In this document: positions 8,484 to 17,789 of the stretch, in pieces
Numbering within the stretch: the first letter of the stretch is position 1
Layout of the letters: each line of letters opens with the position of its first letter
Origin: Streptomyces parvus
GTDB taxonomy: Bacteria > Actinomycetota > Actinomycetes > Streptomycetales > Streptomycetaceae
Assembly: GCF_014648875.1 (NCBI RefSeq)
Contig: NZ_BMRY01000004.1
Span: 372,001-436,000, forward strand
Length of the DNA stretch: 64,000 nt
Direction of reading: 5' to 3'
Notes under the pieces: model-generated
Databases searched by the model: none
Told to the model about the DNA's origin: nothing
What the model saw: only the letters and a program-made list of their open reading frames with translations
Translations under genes and position numbers: made by a program

Positions 8484-10280
8484 GTGAGCGTCAGTAACCC
8501 CGAGACCAGTTCGCTCGTCTCCACCTATCGGTCTCTGGTCCCGGTGCGGGCGCGCCGGCGCATCGTGCGCCGCGTTCCGGTCCCGTTGCGCAACATGGTC
8601 ATGCATCTCCTGGCCACCTTCGACTCCCTCCGCTCCGCGGTCGTCGTGCGTGTGCTGGGAGGCCGCCGCAACCCCGCCAGACACAGCACGGAAGCCTCCC
8701 TGCGCATCGTCAGGATCGACGGCAAACACGTGCGGGCCGCCGTTGTCAGGGGCGCCACGGAGTGGGCGGCGCGGGCGCGGAACCTGCACATCGTGGTCGC
8801 CGTCCTGGAGGACGCGGAGATCGACTACTTCGCCGTCCGCGGCACCGGCAAGGACATTCCGTGCGTCGCCGTCTCCGCGCGCCACCGCCAGGACGTCGAG
8901 GAAGTGCTCCAGATCGCCTTCGGACGCAACCCCGGCTACGTACGGGATGTGGCGGGCGGGCAGCTGCGCACCGGAGCGTCGGCGAAGACCTGGAACAGGC
9001 TCCGCTCCAGCCAGGTGCTCCGGCTGGCCTGGAACGTCTGCGACCCGACCGGCAAGCTCGTCTTCGGCCCCGAATCGGGATGCGACCTGGAGTTCTGGGC
9101 GGAGTCGGACGGCGCGCTGATCGCGCCCAGGCCCAACGCCGTCGTGACCCGGCTGCCGGTCGGCACCGAACTGCGCATGGCCGAGCAGAAGCTGTTCAGC
9201 CTGGTTCCCCGCCAGTACCACACCGGCTACACGCGTACGGTCCCCGAGTTCACCGCACGGCTCCCCGGCGACCACGCCTTTCCGATCGACGTCGTCTACA
9301 CCTGGGTCGACGACGCGGATCCGGTGTGGCGCGCGGGCAAGGACACGGTGCGCCGCTCCCTGGACCCCGGCCGGGCCGGGGAAATGCACGAACAGGCGGA
9401 CAACGGTGCCCGGTACACGAGCCGCGACGAACTGCGCTACTCGCTGCGGTCGATCCACCAGTACGCGCCCTGGGTGCGGAACATCTACCTCGTCACCGCC
9501 GGGCAGGCGCCCGGCTGGCTGAACACCGACCACCCGGGACTGCGCGTGGTCGACCACCGCGAGATCTTCTCCGACCCCGGCGCCCTGCCCACGTTCAACT
9601 CGCACGCCATCGAGAGCCAGCTGCACCACATAGCCGGGCTGTCGGAGCACTTCCTCTACCTCAACGACGACGTCTTCTTCGGCCGGCCCGTCACACCGGA
9701 GCACTTCTTCCACACCAACGGACTGACCAAGTTCTTCACCTCCAAGGCGCTCATCCCCTCCGGGCAGATCACCCCCGAGGACCTGCCGGTGGACGCGGCG
9801 GGAAAGAACAGCCGCGGTCTGATCGCCCAGCAGTTCGGGACGGTCATCTCCCAGAAGATGAAGCACACGCCCCACGCGCTCAGCAGAACGGTTCTCGACG
9901 AGATCGAGCTGACCTACGAGCGGGCCCACTGGGTCACCCAGAACTCCAGGTTCCGCTCGCCCCACGACATCCCCGTCGCCTCCTCGCTCCACCACTACTA
10001 CGCGTACCACCAGGCACGGGCGACGCTCGGCAACCTGCGGTACGTCTACGTGGACATCGGCGACGCCCTGGCGCAGCGCCGGCTGGACCGGCTGGTGGCC
10101 AGACGGGACTTCGACACCTTCTGCATCAACGACACCGTCGTACCGGAGGACCCGGACGCGCAGGCGCGCATGGTGAAACGGTTCCTCGACGACTACTTCC
10201 CCGTACCGAGCCCCTTTGAGCTCCCCGGCGCCGAAGGCGCCCCGACCCGACGTATCGCAGAGCTGGGAGCGGCGGCATGA
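8484..10280 (+). CDS. Stealth-family polysaccharide phosphotransferase
   Basis: Stealth proteins transfer sugar-1-phosphate units to growing surface polymers, as in hexose-phosphate capsules and GlcNAc-1-phosphotransferase. In this 598-residue protein the conserved regions appear in order: CR1 with VVYTWVDDADPVW near residue 270; CR2 with SRDELRYSLRSIHQYAPW near 313, running on to HAIESQLHHI and YLNDDVFFG; then CR3 and CR4 with SSLHHYYAYH. The first 260 residues are a family-specific extension. GTG at 8484 is preferred (GGAAG 7 bases upstream); an in-frame GTG/ATG near 8391 lacks a ribosome site. It is the first gene of a tightly overlapping operon. Confidence 0.88.
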   Translation: MSVSNPETSSLVSTYRSLVPVRARRRIVRRVPVPLRNMVMHLLATFDSLRSAVVVRVLGGRRNPARHSTEASLRIVRIDGKHVRAAVVRGATEWAARARNLHIVVAVLEDAEIDYFAVRGTGKDIPCVAVSARHRQDVEEVLQIAFGRNPGYVRDVAGGQLRTGASAKTWNRLRSSQVLRLAWNVCDPTGKLVFGPESGCDLEFWAESDGALIAPRPNAVVTRLPVGTELRMAEQKLFSLVPRQYHTGYTRTVPEFTARLPGDHAFPIDVVYTWVDDADPVWRAGKDTVRRSLDPGRAGEMHEQADNGARYTSRDELRYSLRSIHQYAPWVRNIYLVTAGQAPGWLNTDHPGLRVVDHREIFSDPGALPTFNSHAIESQLHHIAGLSEHFLYLNDDVFFGRPVTPEHFFHTNGLTKFFTSKALIPSGQITPEDLPVDAAGKNSRGLIAQQFGTVISQKMKHTPHALSRTVLDEIELTYERAHWVTQNSRFRSPHDIPVASSLHHYYAYHQARATLGNLRYVYVDIGDALAQRRLDRLVARRDFDTFCINDTVVPEDPDAQARMVKRFLDDYFPVPSPFELPGAEGAPTRRIAELGAAA

Positions 10281-11233
10281 TTCCTCGACGCAGACATCTG
10301 GCGGCCGCCCGGCGACGGCTCACCGCCCGAGCCGTCCCCCTGCGGTCCTGGCTCATGCAGCGCCTCTTCCTGCCCCTGCGGTCCGGGCGGGCCGCCCGTC
10401 TGCTGTACGCCGCGGTGCTGGACGGACAGACGGTCAACCTGCACGCCGAACTGCCCCGCTCGGCACGGCTCCCCGAGAACGCCGGGCTGGTGATCCAGCG
10501 CGGCCGACGGCGGTACGAGAGCCCCGCCCGGGTGTACGAGGAGCGGGACGGCCGCCTGCTCATGGACGCCACCGTTCTGCTGGGCGCCGAGGCCGGAGGC
10601 GTACCGCTGTCCGACGGACGCTGGCGGATCGCCCTCACCACCCGCTCGGGACGCAGGTCCGCGCGGATCCCGCTCCTCCTCGTCGAACCCCCGCAGCCCT
10701 ACGGCGGCCCGACCATGCCCATGGCGGTCTCCCCGGTCAGCGGACGACGCCACCGCCTCGGCCGCACCGTGACCGGCAACCTCCGGGTGGTCACCTCACA
10801 GGCCCGGCCCTCCGCCGAGGTGATGAAGGTCGACCTGTCCCACACCGGACTCGTCGTCGACTTCCGTGTCGTCGGAACCGAGGCCGACGAGCCCTGGGCG
10901 GAGTTCACCGCCACCGGCCGCAGGATCCGGCAGCCCCTCAGCGACCTGGGCGACGGGATCTGGCGCGTCGTCACCCCCCTGGAGGAGATGACGCCGCGGC
11001 GCCGGGCCGCCGAACACTGGGACGTCGCCTTCTGCTCGGCGGGCGGCCGCCCGATGAGGCTGGGCCGCAGACTCCACGACGTCCGCAACCCGGGGCGCGT
11101 CTTCGCCATGAGCCAGGCCGGCGTCGCCCCCCGAGGACAGACGCCCCTGCTGGTCCACCCCCGCTACACGCCCGCGGGCAATTTCCGCGTGACGTGCAGT
11201 CGTATGCCCGAAGCCGGGCGGAGACTCTCGTGA
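10277..11233 (+). CDS. Unknown protein of the Stealth/surface-polymer operon
   Basis: A 318-residue arginine-rich protein with no recognised domain. The strand-rich sequence, with two roughly similar halves each carrying an RRRYES- or RRHRLGR-type segment followed by an RLLMDA- or LVVDF-type strand, suggests paired beta-sandwich modules like those appended to teichoic-acid polymerases. No signal peptide or membrane helix is seen. The start ATG overlaps the upstream stop by ATGA and its stop overlaps the next GTG, so it is translationally coupled to both Stealth genes and probably works with them. The function is not assigned. Confidence 0.7.
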   Translation: MIPRRRHLAAARRRLTARAVPLRSWLMQRLFLPLRSGRAARLLYAAVLDGQTVNLHAELPRSARLPENAGLVIQRGRRRYESPARVYEERDGRLLMDATVLLGAEAGGVPLSDGRWRIALTTRSGRRSARIPLLLVEPPQPYGGPTMPMAVSPVSGRRHRLGRTVTGNLRVVTSQARPSAEVMKVDLSHTGLVVDFRVVGTEADEPWAEFTATGRRIRQPLSDLGDGIWRVVTPLEEMTPRRRAAEHWDVAFCSAGGRPMRLGRRLHDVRNPGRVFAMSQAGVAPRGQTPLLVHPRYTPAGNFRVTCSRMPEAGRRLS

Positions 11234-14103
11234 AGATCACCTTTCTGCTGACCACCGCCGACGCCGTGGGCGGCACGGAACGGGCCGTGTTCAACCAGGC
11301 CGCCGAACTCGCCGACCGCCACGACGTACGGGTCCTGAGCGTCTTCAAGAGCAAGCCCGAACTCTTCTTCTCACCCGACGAACGGGTCCGGGTCGACTAC
11401 CTCGTCGACATGACCGGCCGGGTGCAGCGGCCGGTGCGCCGCGCCGATCTCGACGAATCCGTGTACGCGGCCCTCGCCCAGCAGCCGAGCAGCCTGGTCG
11501 ACCGTGCCTGGGAAGCCGCGTTCAACCGGCTCTCCGACATCGAGCTCGGCCTGGCGCTGGAACACACCGACACGGACATCCTGATCACCACGACGCCGGC
11601 CCTCATGGCGCTGGCTGTGCAGCTCGCCCCGGCCGAGGTCATCACGGTCCACCAGGAGCACCGGGTCTCCGAGCTGCGCGGCACCAGCGGCGAGCCGCTG
11701 CTCCGCCACGCCGCCCGGCTGGACGCCCTCGCCGTGCTCAGCGACCGTACGCGGGACTGGTTCGCGGAGACGCTCGGCCCGACCGCACCGCGCATCGAGG
11801 TGGTGCCGAACGCGCTCCCCGCGGGATTCCGGCCGCGCTCCACGCTGGAGACCCGGACGGTGGTGATCGCCGGCCGGCTCGTCGGCGAGAAACAGCTCGA
11901 CCAGGCACTCGACGCCTGGGCGCTGCTGGCGCCCCACCACCCCGCGTGGACGCTCAGGATCTTCGGCGACGGGCCGTTGAGCGGTGCCCTGCGACGGCAG
12001 ATCGCCCAGCTGGGCCTGCAGAGCAGCGTGCAGCTGAACGGGAACTCGCCGCATCTGGCGGAGGAGTGGGCCAAGGCGAGCATCGCCCTGATGACGTCGA
12101 AGAACGAGGCCTTCCCCCTGGTGCTCATGGAGGCGCAGGCGGCCGGGGTCCCCGTGGTGTCGTACGACTGCCCCAACGGGCCGCGGGAGATCGTGCTGGA
12201 CGGGCAGTCGGGCATCCTCGTGCCGCCCGGCGACGTCGAGGCGCTGGCAGGCCGCCTCCACCAGCTGATGTCCGACGGCCCGATGCGGCACCGGATGGGC
12301 GCGGCGGCGGCCGACTCCATCACCCGGTTCGCACCGCCCCTGGTCACCGCGCGGTGGGAGGCGTTCTTCCAGGCCCTGGTCGAGGACCGGGACCACGGCG
12401 GCCGGGGCGCGGCGAAGGCGGACCGGCTGGCCCTGCACGCCGCCCACAGCGGTCCGGAAGGCGCCGCGACGGCCGCCACCGCCGCCCCGCCGAGCCAGGT
12501 CCGCTCCGGCGCCCACCGGCAGCTGGAGCAGCAGGTCGCCAAGCGGCGGCCCGAGCTGGTCAAGGACGGCGGCCAGCTGTGCCGGGTCGTGGACGCGGAG
12601 TCGCCGTTCGACATCGTGCAGGCCAACCTGGCGCTCGCCGCCTCCGCACTGGAGGCCGCGGATGTGCCCTACCTCCTGGTCCGGGACACGATGGTGCGGC
12701 GGACGGTCGCCGTGCACGCCTCGTTCCGGGAGGCGGTCATCAAATCGCTGAGCGGCATGTACCAGTACGAAGCCGTCTACACCGCCCTCCTCAACGACCG
12801 GCAGAACCCGGTCACCACCACGCTCGCCGGCCTCCTCGGCGACCACCTCGACCAGCAGTGCTCCGGTGTCCGCGTCTACCGGAACGCCGTATCGACCTCC
12901 CGCACCCTGCGGCTGGGAGCGGTGTACGGCTGCACGATCTCCTTCTGGGACAACGACCCCGAGGAGAGCGACACGCTGGTGGCGCCCACCCGCACCCTCA
13001 TCGGCGACCGGATCTCGCAGCACTCCCTGGGGCGCGCCTCGACGGTCCTCTCCGGGCGGACCTACCCGACCATCAACGCCTTCGCGCAACCGCTCCACGG
13101 CGACGTCGGCTTCCCGGTCGACGCCGTGTACACCTGGGTCGACGGATCCGATGTCCAGTGGCTGGAGCGGAAGAACCAGGTCCTCGCGGCGGCGGGGCTG
13201 GAGACGGTGGACGCCGCCGCCAGCGCCGCCCGCTTCCGCAGCCGTGACGAACTGCGCTACTCGCTCCGCTCCATCGACATGTACGCCCCGTGGATCCGGA
13301 ACATCTACATCGTCACCGACCGGCAGGTCCCGTCCTGGCTGGACCGCACGCATCACCGGGTCCGCGTCGTCGACCACACGGAGATCTTCGGCGACCGGGG
13401 TGCCCTGCCCACGTACAACTCGCACGCGATCGAAAGCCGGCTCCACCACATCGAGGGCCTCTCCGAGCACTTCCTCTATTTCAACGACGACTTCTTCATC
13501 GGGCGTACCGTCATGCCGAGCCTGTTCTTCCTCGGCAACGGCCAGGCCAAGCACTTCCCGTCGCCCACCGCGGTCCCCATGGTGCCGCCGCTGGTGACCG
13601 ACGACTTCAACATCAGCGCGGCGAAGAACAACCGGGCGCTGATCGCGGACAGTTTCGGGCAGACCCTCACCCATTCCTTCCTCCACGCGCCCTACGTCCT
13701 GCGCAGGAGCGTCATGGAGGATCTGGAACGCGCCTATCCCGAACAGGTCGCCGCCACCTCGGCGAGCAGGCTGCGCAGCCACAGCGACGTCTCGATCGCC
13801 TCCTCGCTCCACCACTACTTCGCCTACCACACCGGCAGAAGCGTCCCCGGAAGCATTTCCTGCGGATTCGTCAACGTGGGCCTGAGCGAGCACCGGACCA
13901 GGCTCAGCAGAATCCTGACGAGCCGTCCGAACGATGTCTTCTGCCTGAACGACTTCCACGACGGAGATGTGCCCGAGGACGAACAGGACGCCATTCTGGC
14001 GGCGTTCCTCCCGAGCTACTTCCCCGTCGCGAGCCAATTCGAATACGGCTCACCCCGTAATCAGCGGTACCACGCGCACACCCTGCCCGACTGGCCGCTG
14101 TGA
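11230..14103 (+). CDS. GT4 glycosyltransferase fused to a Stealth phosphotransferase
   Basis: One 957-residue frame carries two enzymes. Residues 1-395 form a GT-B glycosyltransferase of family 4: N-terminal TTADAVGGTERAVF, the donor-site region VIAGRLVGEKQLDQAL, and the EX7E-like segment NEAFPLVLMEAQAAG. Residues 420-957 form a full Stealth protein: CR1 VYTWVDGSDVQW near 630, CR2 SRDELRYSLRSIDMYAPW near 672 with YFNDDFFIG, and CR4 SSLHHYFAYH. The Stealth half is a paralogue of the first gene of the operon. GTG at 11230 overlaps the previous stop as GTGA. The combination suggests that one polypeptide both glycosylates and adds a sugar-phosphate to a surface polymer. Confidence 0.88.
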   Translation: MKITFLLTTADAVGGTERAVFNQAAELADRHDVRVLSVFKSKPELFFSPDERVRVDYLVDMTGRVQRPVRRADLDESVYAALAQQPSSLVDRAWEAAFNRLSDIELGLALEHTDTDILITTTPALMALAVQLAPAEVITVHQEHRVSELRGTSGEPLLRHAARLDALAVLSDRTRDWFAETLGPTAPRIEVVPNALPAGFRPRSTLETRTVVIAGRLVGEKQLDQALDAWALLAPHHPAWTLRIFGDGPLSGALRRQIAQLGLQSSVQLNGNSPHLAEEWAKASIALMTSKNEAFPLVLMEAQAAGVPVVSYDCPNGPREIVLDGQSGILVPPGDVEALAGRLHQLMSDGPMRHRMGAAAADSITRFAPPLVTARWEAFFQALVEDRDHGGRGAAKADRLALHAAHSGPEGAATAATAAPPSQVRSGAHRQLEQQVAKRRPELVKDGGQLCRVVDAESPFDIVQANLALAASALEAADVPYLLVRDTMVRRTVAVHASFREAVIKSLSGMYQYEAVYTALLNDRQNPVTTTLAGLLGDHLDQQCSGVRVYRNAVSTSRTLRLGAVYGCTISFWDNDPEESDTLVAPTRTLIGDRISQHSLGRASTVLSGRTYPTINAFAQPLHGDVGFPVDAVYTWVDGSDVQWLERKNQVLAAAGLETVDAAASAARFRSRDELRYSLRSIDMYAPWIRNIYIVTDRQVPSWLDRTHHRVRVVDHTEIFGDRGALPTYNSHAIESRLHHIEGLSEHFLYFNDDFFIGRTVMPSLFFLGNGQAKHFPSPTAVPMVPPLVTDDFNISAAKNNRALIADSFGQTLTHSFLHAPYVLRRSVMEDLERAYPEQVAATSASRLRSHSDVSIASSLHHYFAYHTGRSVPGSISCGFVNVGLSEHRTRLSRILTSRPNDVFCLNDFHDGDVPEDEQDAILAAFLPSYFPVASQFEYGSPRNQRYHAHTLPDWPL

Positions 14104-14152
14104 CGCCCACAGCCGTCGACCCGGGAGACGTGAACGTGAGAGAGGCGAACCC

Positions 14153-15544
14153 ATGAGCAAGATCTGCATAGTCGGGAACTCCGTGGCCGCGCCACGCACG
14201 CCGGAGGAAGCCCCTCTCGCGGGCTGGGGACAGTTTCTCGCGGAATTCCTGACGCCGTACCACGAGGTGCGCAACTACGCCCGCGACGCGATGACGCTGC
14301 GGACCTACTTCACCGACCGGCTGGCCACCCTGCTGAACCTGCTGGCCCCCGGTGATCTGGTCCTCGTGAACCTCGGCGGGGTCGAGCAGCGCATCGACAA
14401 CCCCCTGCGCTACCACGGGCCGAGGGAGTTCAAGGAGTTCCTCTACCTCTACATCGACGGGATCAGGGCCGAGGGAGCCTTCCCCGTCCTCGTGACCCCC
14501 GCCGCACGGTGCGCCTTCACGGCCGGGGGCGAGGTGGCCGACACCCGGGGCGAGTACCCCGGCCTGATGCGCGAGGTGGCCGCCGAGACCGGGACGGCCC
14601 TGGTCGACCTGGGGGCGTTCACGACAGGGTGGCTGGCGGAGCTGGGTCCGCAGCGGGCGCGTCACTTCTTCCGCTGGCTCGACGCCGGCGAGCACCCCCG
14701 TCACCCCGACGGCATCATCGACTCGTCCCACTTCAACGAGGCGGGAGGCAGGGCCGTGGCCCGGATGGTGGCGATCGCCCTGCACGAGTCCCGCGACCTG
14801 CCGCCCGGACTCATCGATGTGAACACGCTCGCCACGGCACCGGAATATCCTCCGGTCCTCACCGAATTCACCGTGGAGAAGCCGGAGTTCGCGCTCCACA
14901 GTGAGATGCGCACGGGTGCCGCGCCCGCGGTGGAACGGCCCGCACCGGGGCAGCTGACCGGAGCCATGCAGAAGTTCTCCGGCACGGCCGGGGCCGGGAC
15001 GAACTATGTGCTGTTCTTCGAGAACGGCGGCTACCTCGGCGGGACCCGCGTCAACGCCGAAGGACGGTGGCAGTGGCGACGGGTGGTGAACTGGCCCGCG
15101 GGCGACCATCTCGTGCAGGTGGTCGGATACCACCCGCAAGGGGTCACTCCGCTCTCCACGGTGGCCTTCACCGTGCGGGACTCCGTCGAACCGCCCGTGG
15201 TCCTCGGCCCCAGGGAGGGAGCGCTGAGCGGTGCGCGCCCCCGCTTCTCGGGAACCGCCGCCGCGGGCGTCACCAAGGTGATGGTGCTCGAAGGCGGCCG
15301 GCTGATCGCCTCCGCTCCGGTGGCCGAGGACGGCACCTGGAAGGTGACCCACCCGCACGACTGGAAACCGGGCACCTACACCGTCGAGTTCGTGTCGGTC
15401 TTCAGCGCCATCCACTCCCGGCCGGCCCGGCTCACCCTGCGCGTGCACGGCGTTCCGGAGGGAAACTGGATCAGGCAGTCCGTCAGCGCCAGGGCGGCCT
15501 GCTCCGACGCCTGCGACCACCTCCCGTTCAGCGGGGGCCGCTGA
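14153..15544 (+). CDS. SGNH/GDSL hydrolase with C-terminal Ig-like repeats
   Basis: A 463-residue protein. Residues 1-230 look like a RhgT-type SGNH esterase: block I appears as IVGNS with serine near 10, an oxyanion-type VNLGG, and the block V histidine in DSSHFNEAGGRAVARM. Two Ig-like repeats follow, one from about 265 (GTAGAGTNYVLFFENGGYL) and one from about 350 (GTAAAGVTKVMVLEGGRLI), each ending in a tryptophan and PAG/PGT turn. No signal peptide is seen. It follows the Stealth fusion by 49 bases. Removal or transfer of O-acetyl groups on the polymer made by the operon is an inference from context. Confidence 0.75.
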   Translation: MSKICIVGNSVAAPRTPEEAPLAGWGQFLAEFLTPYHEVRNYARDAMTLRTYFTDRLATLLNLLAPGDLVLVNLGGVEQRIDNPLRYHGPREFKEFLYLYIDGIRAEGAFPVLVTPAARCAFTAGGEVADTRGEYPGLMREVAAETGTALVDLGAFTTGWLAELGPQRARHFFRWLDAGEHPRHPDGIIDSSHFNEAGGRAVARMVAIALHESRDLPPGLIDVNTLATAPEYPPVLTEFTVEKPEFALHSEMRTGAAPAVERPAPGQLTGAMQKFSGTAGAGTNYVLFFENGGYLGGTRVNAEGRWQWRRVVNWPAGDHLVQVVGYHPQGVTPLSTVAFTVRDSVEPPVVLGPREGALSGARPRFSGTAAAGVTKVMVLEGGRLIASAPVAEDGTWKVTHPHDWKPGTYTVEFVSVFSAIHSRPARLTLRVHGVPEGNWIRQSVSARAACSDACDHLPFSGGR

Positions 15545-15556
15545 CCGTACGCCCCA

Positions 15557-15601
15557 CCGCGACGGCCCCCGGAACTCCCGGCCCGCGACGGCCCCCGGAA
15601 C
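15557..15601 (+). repeat. Tandem 19-mer duplication after the SGNH gene
   Basis: The same 19 bases, starting CCGCGACGGCCCCC, occur at 15557-15575 and 15583-15601 with a 26-base period. The repeats are non-coding and immediately precede the terminator palindrome. Confidence 0.6.
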
Positions 15602-15606
15602 GCGAA

Positions 15607-15642
15607 CCGGCCCGGCACACCCCGCGGGGTGTGCCGGGCCGG
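15607..15642. terminator. Bidirectional terminator between the polymer cluster and fadB
   Basis: A perfect 36-base palindrome (18-base arms, 15607-15624 and 15625-15642) lies between convergent stops at 15544 and 15660. It can fold on either strand and should end both transcripts. Confidence 0.8.
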
Positions 15643-15659
15643 ACCCGTATCGGCGGGTG

Positions 15660-17789
15660 TTACGCCGGAACGCTCGCCACGCCCTGTGCGAGGAACGGCT
15701 TGCCGTTCACACGCTGCGAGACGCCCTCACGGTCCAGGTACGGCGTGATGCCGCCCAGGTGGAAGGGCCAGCCCGCACCGGTGATCAGGCACAGGTCGAT
15801 GTCCTGGGCCTCGGCGACGACGCCCTCCTCCAGCATCAGGCCGATCTCATGCGCCACCGCGTCGAGCACGCGGTCGCGCGTCTGCTCCTCGGTCAGGACG
15901 GTGTCGCCCTGCTTGAGGAGCGCTGCGACCTCGGGGTCGAGGACCGGCGCACCGGAGTCGTAGACGTAGAAGCCGCGCTTGCCGGCCTTCACGACCGCCG
16001 CGAGGTTCTGCGAGACGGTGAAGCGCTCCGGGAAGGAGCGGTTCAGGGTCTCGGAGACGTGCAGGCCGATGGCCGGGCCGACCAGCTCCAGAAGCACCAG
16101 CGGGGACATCGGCAGGCCGAGCGGCTCGACGGCCTTCTCCGCGACCTCGACCGGGGTGCCCTCGTCGATGACGTTCTGGATCTCGCCCATGAAGCGGGTG
16201 AGGATGCGGTTGACGACGAACGCCGGGGCGTCCTTCACCAGGACCGCGGTCTTCTTCAGCTTCCGGGCCACACCGAACGCCGTGGCCAGCGAGGCGTCGT
16301 CCGTCTGCTCGCCGCGCACGATCTCCAGCAGCGGGAGGATCGCGACCGGGTTGAAGAAGTGGAAGCCGACGACCCGCTCGGGGTTCTTCAGCTTCGACGC
16401 CATCTCGGTCACCGACAGCGAGGAGGTGTTGGTGGCGAGGATCGCGTGCGCCGGGGCGACCGCCTCGACCTCCGCGAACACCTGCTGCTTGACGCCGATC
16501 TCCTCGAAGACGGCCTCGATGATGAAGTCCGCGTCCGCGAAGCCCTCGGCCTTGTCGAGGACACCGGAGACCAGGCCCTTGAGGCGGTTGGCCTTGTCCT
16601 GGTTGATGCGGCCCTTGCCGAGCAGCTTCTCGATCTCGGCGTGGACGTAGCCCACACCCTTGTCGACGCGCTCCTGGTCGATGTCCGTGAGGACGACCGG
16701 GACCTCCAGGCGGCGCAGGAACAGCAGCGCCAGCTGCGAGGCCATCAGACCGGCGCCGACGACGCCGACCTTGGTGACCGGGCGGGCCAGGTTCTTGTCC
16801 GGGGCGCCGGCCGGGCGCTTGGCGCGCTTCTGGACCAGGTTGAAGGCGTAGATGCCGCTGCGCAGCTCGCCGCCCATGATCAGGTCCGCGAGCGCCTGGT
16901 CCTCGGCGTCGAAGCCGGCGGACAGGTCGCCGTCCTTGGCCGCCGCGATGATGTCCAGCGCGCGGTACGCCGCCGGGGCCGCGCCGTGCACCTTGGAGTC
17001 GGCGATGGCCCGGCCGCGGGCGACAGCCGCGTCCCAGGCGTCACCGCGGTCGACCTCGGCGCGCTCGACGGCGACCGTGCCCTTGAGCACGTTCGCGGTC
17101 CACACGAGCGACTGCTCCAGGAAGTCCGCGCCCTCGAAGATCGCGTCCGCGATGCCCAGCTCGAAGACCTGCTTGCCCTTGAGCTGACGGTTCTGGTTCA
17201 GCGAGTTCTCGATGATCACCGAGACCGCGCGGTCCGCGCCGATCAGGTTCGGGAGCAGCGCGCAGCCGCCCCAGCCGGGGACCAGACCGAGGAAGACCTC
17301 GGGCAGCGAGAACGCCGGGAGCGCCTTGGAGACGGTGCGGTAGGTGCAGTGCAGACCGACCTCGACACCGCCGCCCATGGCCGCGCCGTTGTAGTACGCG
17401 AAGGTGGGGACCGCGAGGCCGGAGAGACGGCGGAAGACGTCGTGGCCGCCCTTGCCGATCGCCAGCGCGTCCTCGTGACGGCTCAGCAGCTCGACGCCCT
17501 TGAGGTCGGCGCCGACCGCGAAGATGAACGGCTTGCCGGTGAGGCCGATGCCGGTGATGGTGCCCTCGGCGGCCTCCTTCTCGACCTGGTCGATCGCGGC
17601 GTTCAGGTTCGCCAGCGACTGCGGTCCGAAGGTGGTCGGCTTGGTGTGGTCCAGGCCGTTGTCCAGCGTGATGAGCGCGAACCGCCCGGCGCCGAACGGC
17701 AGGTCCAGGTGGCGTACGTGCGCCTGCGTGACGACCTCGCCGGGGAACAGCTCGGCCGCGCCCTTCAGAAGCTCAGTGGTGGAGCTCAC
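15660..17789 (-). CDS. fadB: Fatty acid oxidation complex alpha subunit (enoyl-CoA hydratase / 3-hydroxyacyl-CoA dehydrogenase)
   Basis: A bifunctional 709-residue protein doing hydration and NAD-dependent oxidation in beta-oxidation. The N-terminal crotonase domain (to about residue 300) shows FAVGADLKG and the oxyanion-hole segment YNGAAMGGGVEVG. A Rossmann dehydrogenase domain follows with KVGVVGAGLMASQLALLF, and the catalytic-region GFHFFNPVAILPLLEIV. Length and order match FadB/FadJ. The GTG start at 17789 has GGAGG 8 bases upstream and overlaps the thiolase stop as GTGA, so the two subunits are translationally coupled. The frame is open far upstream only because it shadows the thiolase gene. 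Confidence 0.95.
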   Translation of the reverse strand: MSSTTELLKGAAELFPGEVVTQAHVRHLDLPFGAGRFALITLDNGLDHTKPTTFGPQSLANLNAAIDQVEKEAAEGTITGIGLTGKPFIFAVGADLKGVELLSRHEDALAIGKGGHDVFRRLSGLAVPTFAYYNGAAMGGGVEVGLHCTYRTVSKALPAFSLPEVFLGLVPGWGGCALLPNLIGADRAVSVIIENSLNQNRQLKGKQVFELGIADAIFEGADFLEQSLVWTANVLKGTVAVERAEVDRGDAWDAAVARGRAIADSKVHGAAPAAYRALDIIAAAKDGDLSAGFDAEDQALADLIMGGELRSGIYAFNLVQKRAKRPAGAPDKNLARPVTKVGVVGAGLMASQLALLFLRRLEVPVVLTDIDQERVDKGVGYVHAEIEKLLGKGRINQDKANRLKGLVSGVLDKAEGFADADFIIEAVFEEIGVKQQVFAEVEAVAPAHAILATNTSSLSVTEMASKLKNPERVVGFHFFNPVAILPLLEIVRGEQTDDASLATAFGVARKLKKTAVLVKDAPAFVVNRILTRFMGEIQNVIDEGTPVEVAEKAVEPLGLPMSPLVLLELVGPAIGLHVSETLNRSFPERFTVSQNLAAVVKAGKRGFYVYDSGAPVLDPEVAALLKQGDTVLTEEQTRDRVLDAVAHEIGLMLEEGVVAEAQDIDLCLITGAGWPFHLGGITPYLDREGVSQRVNGKPFLAQGVASVPA

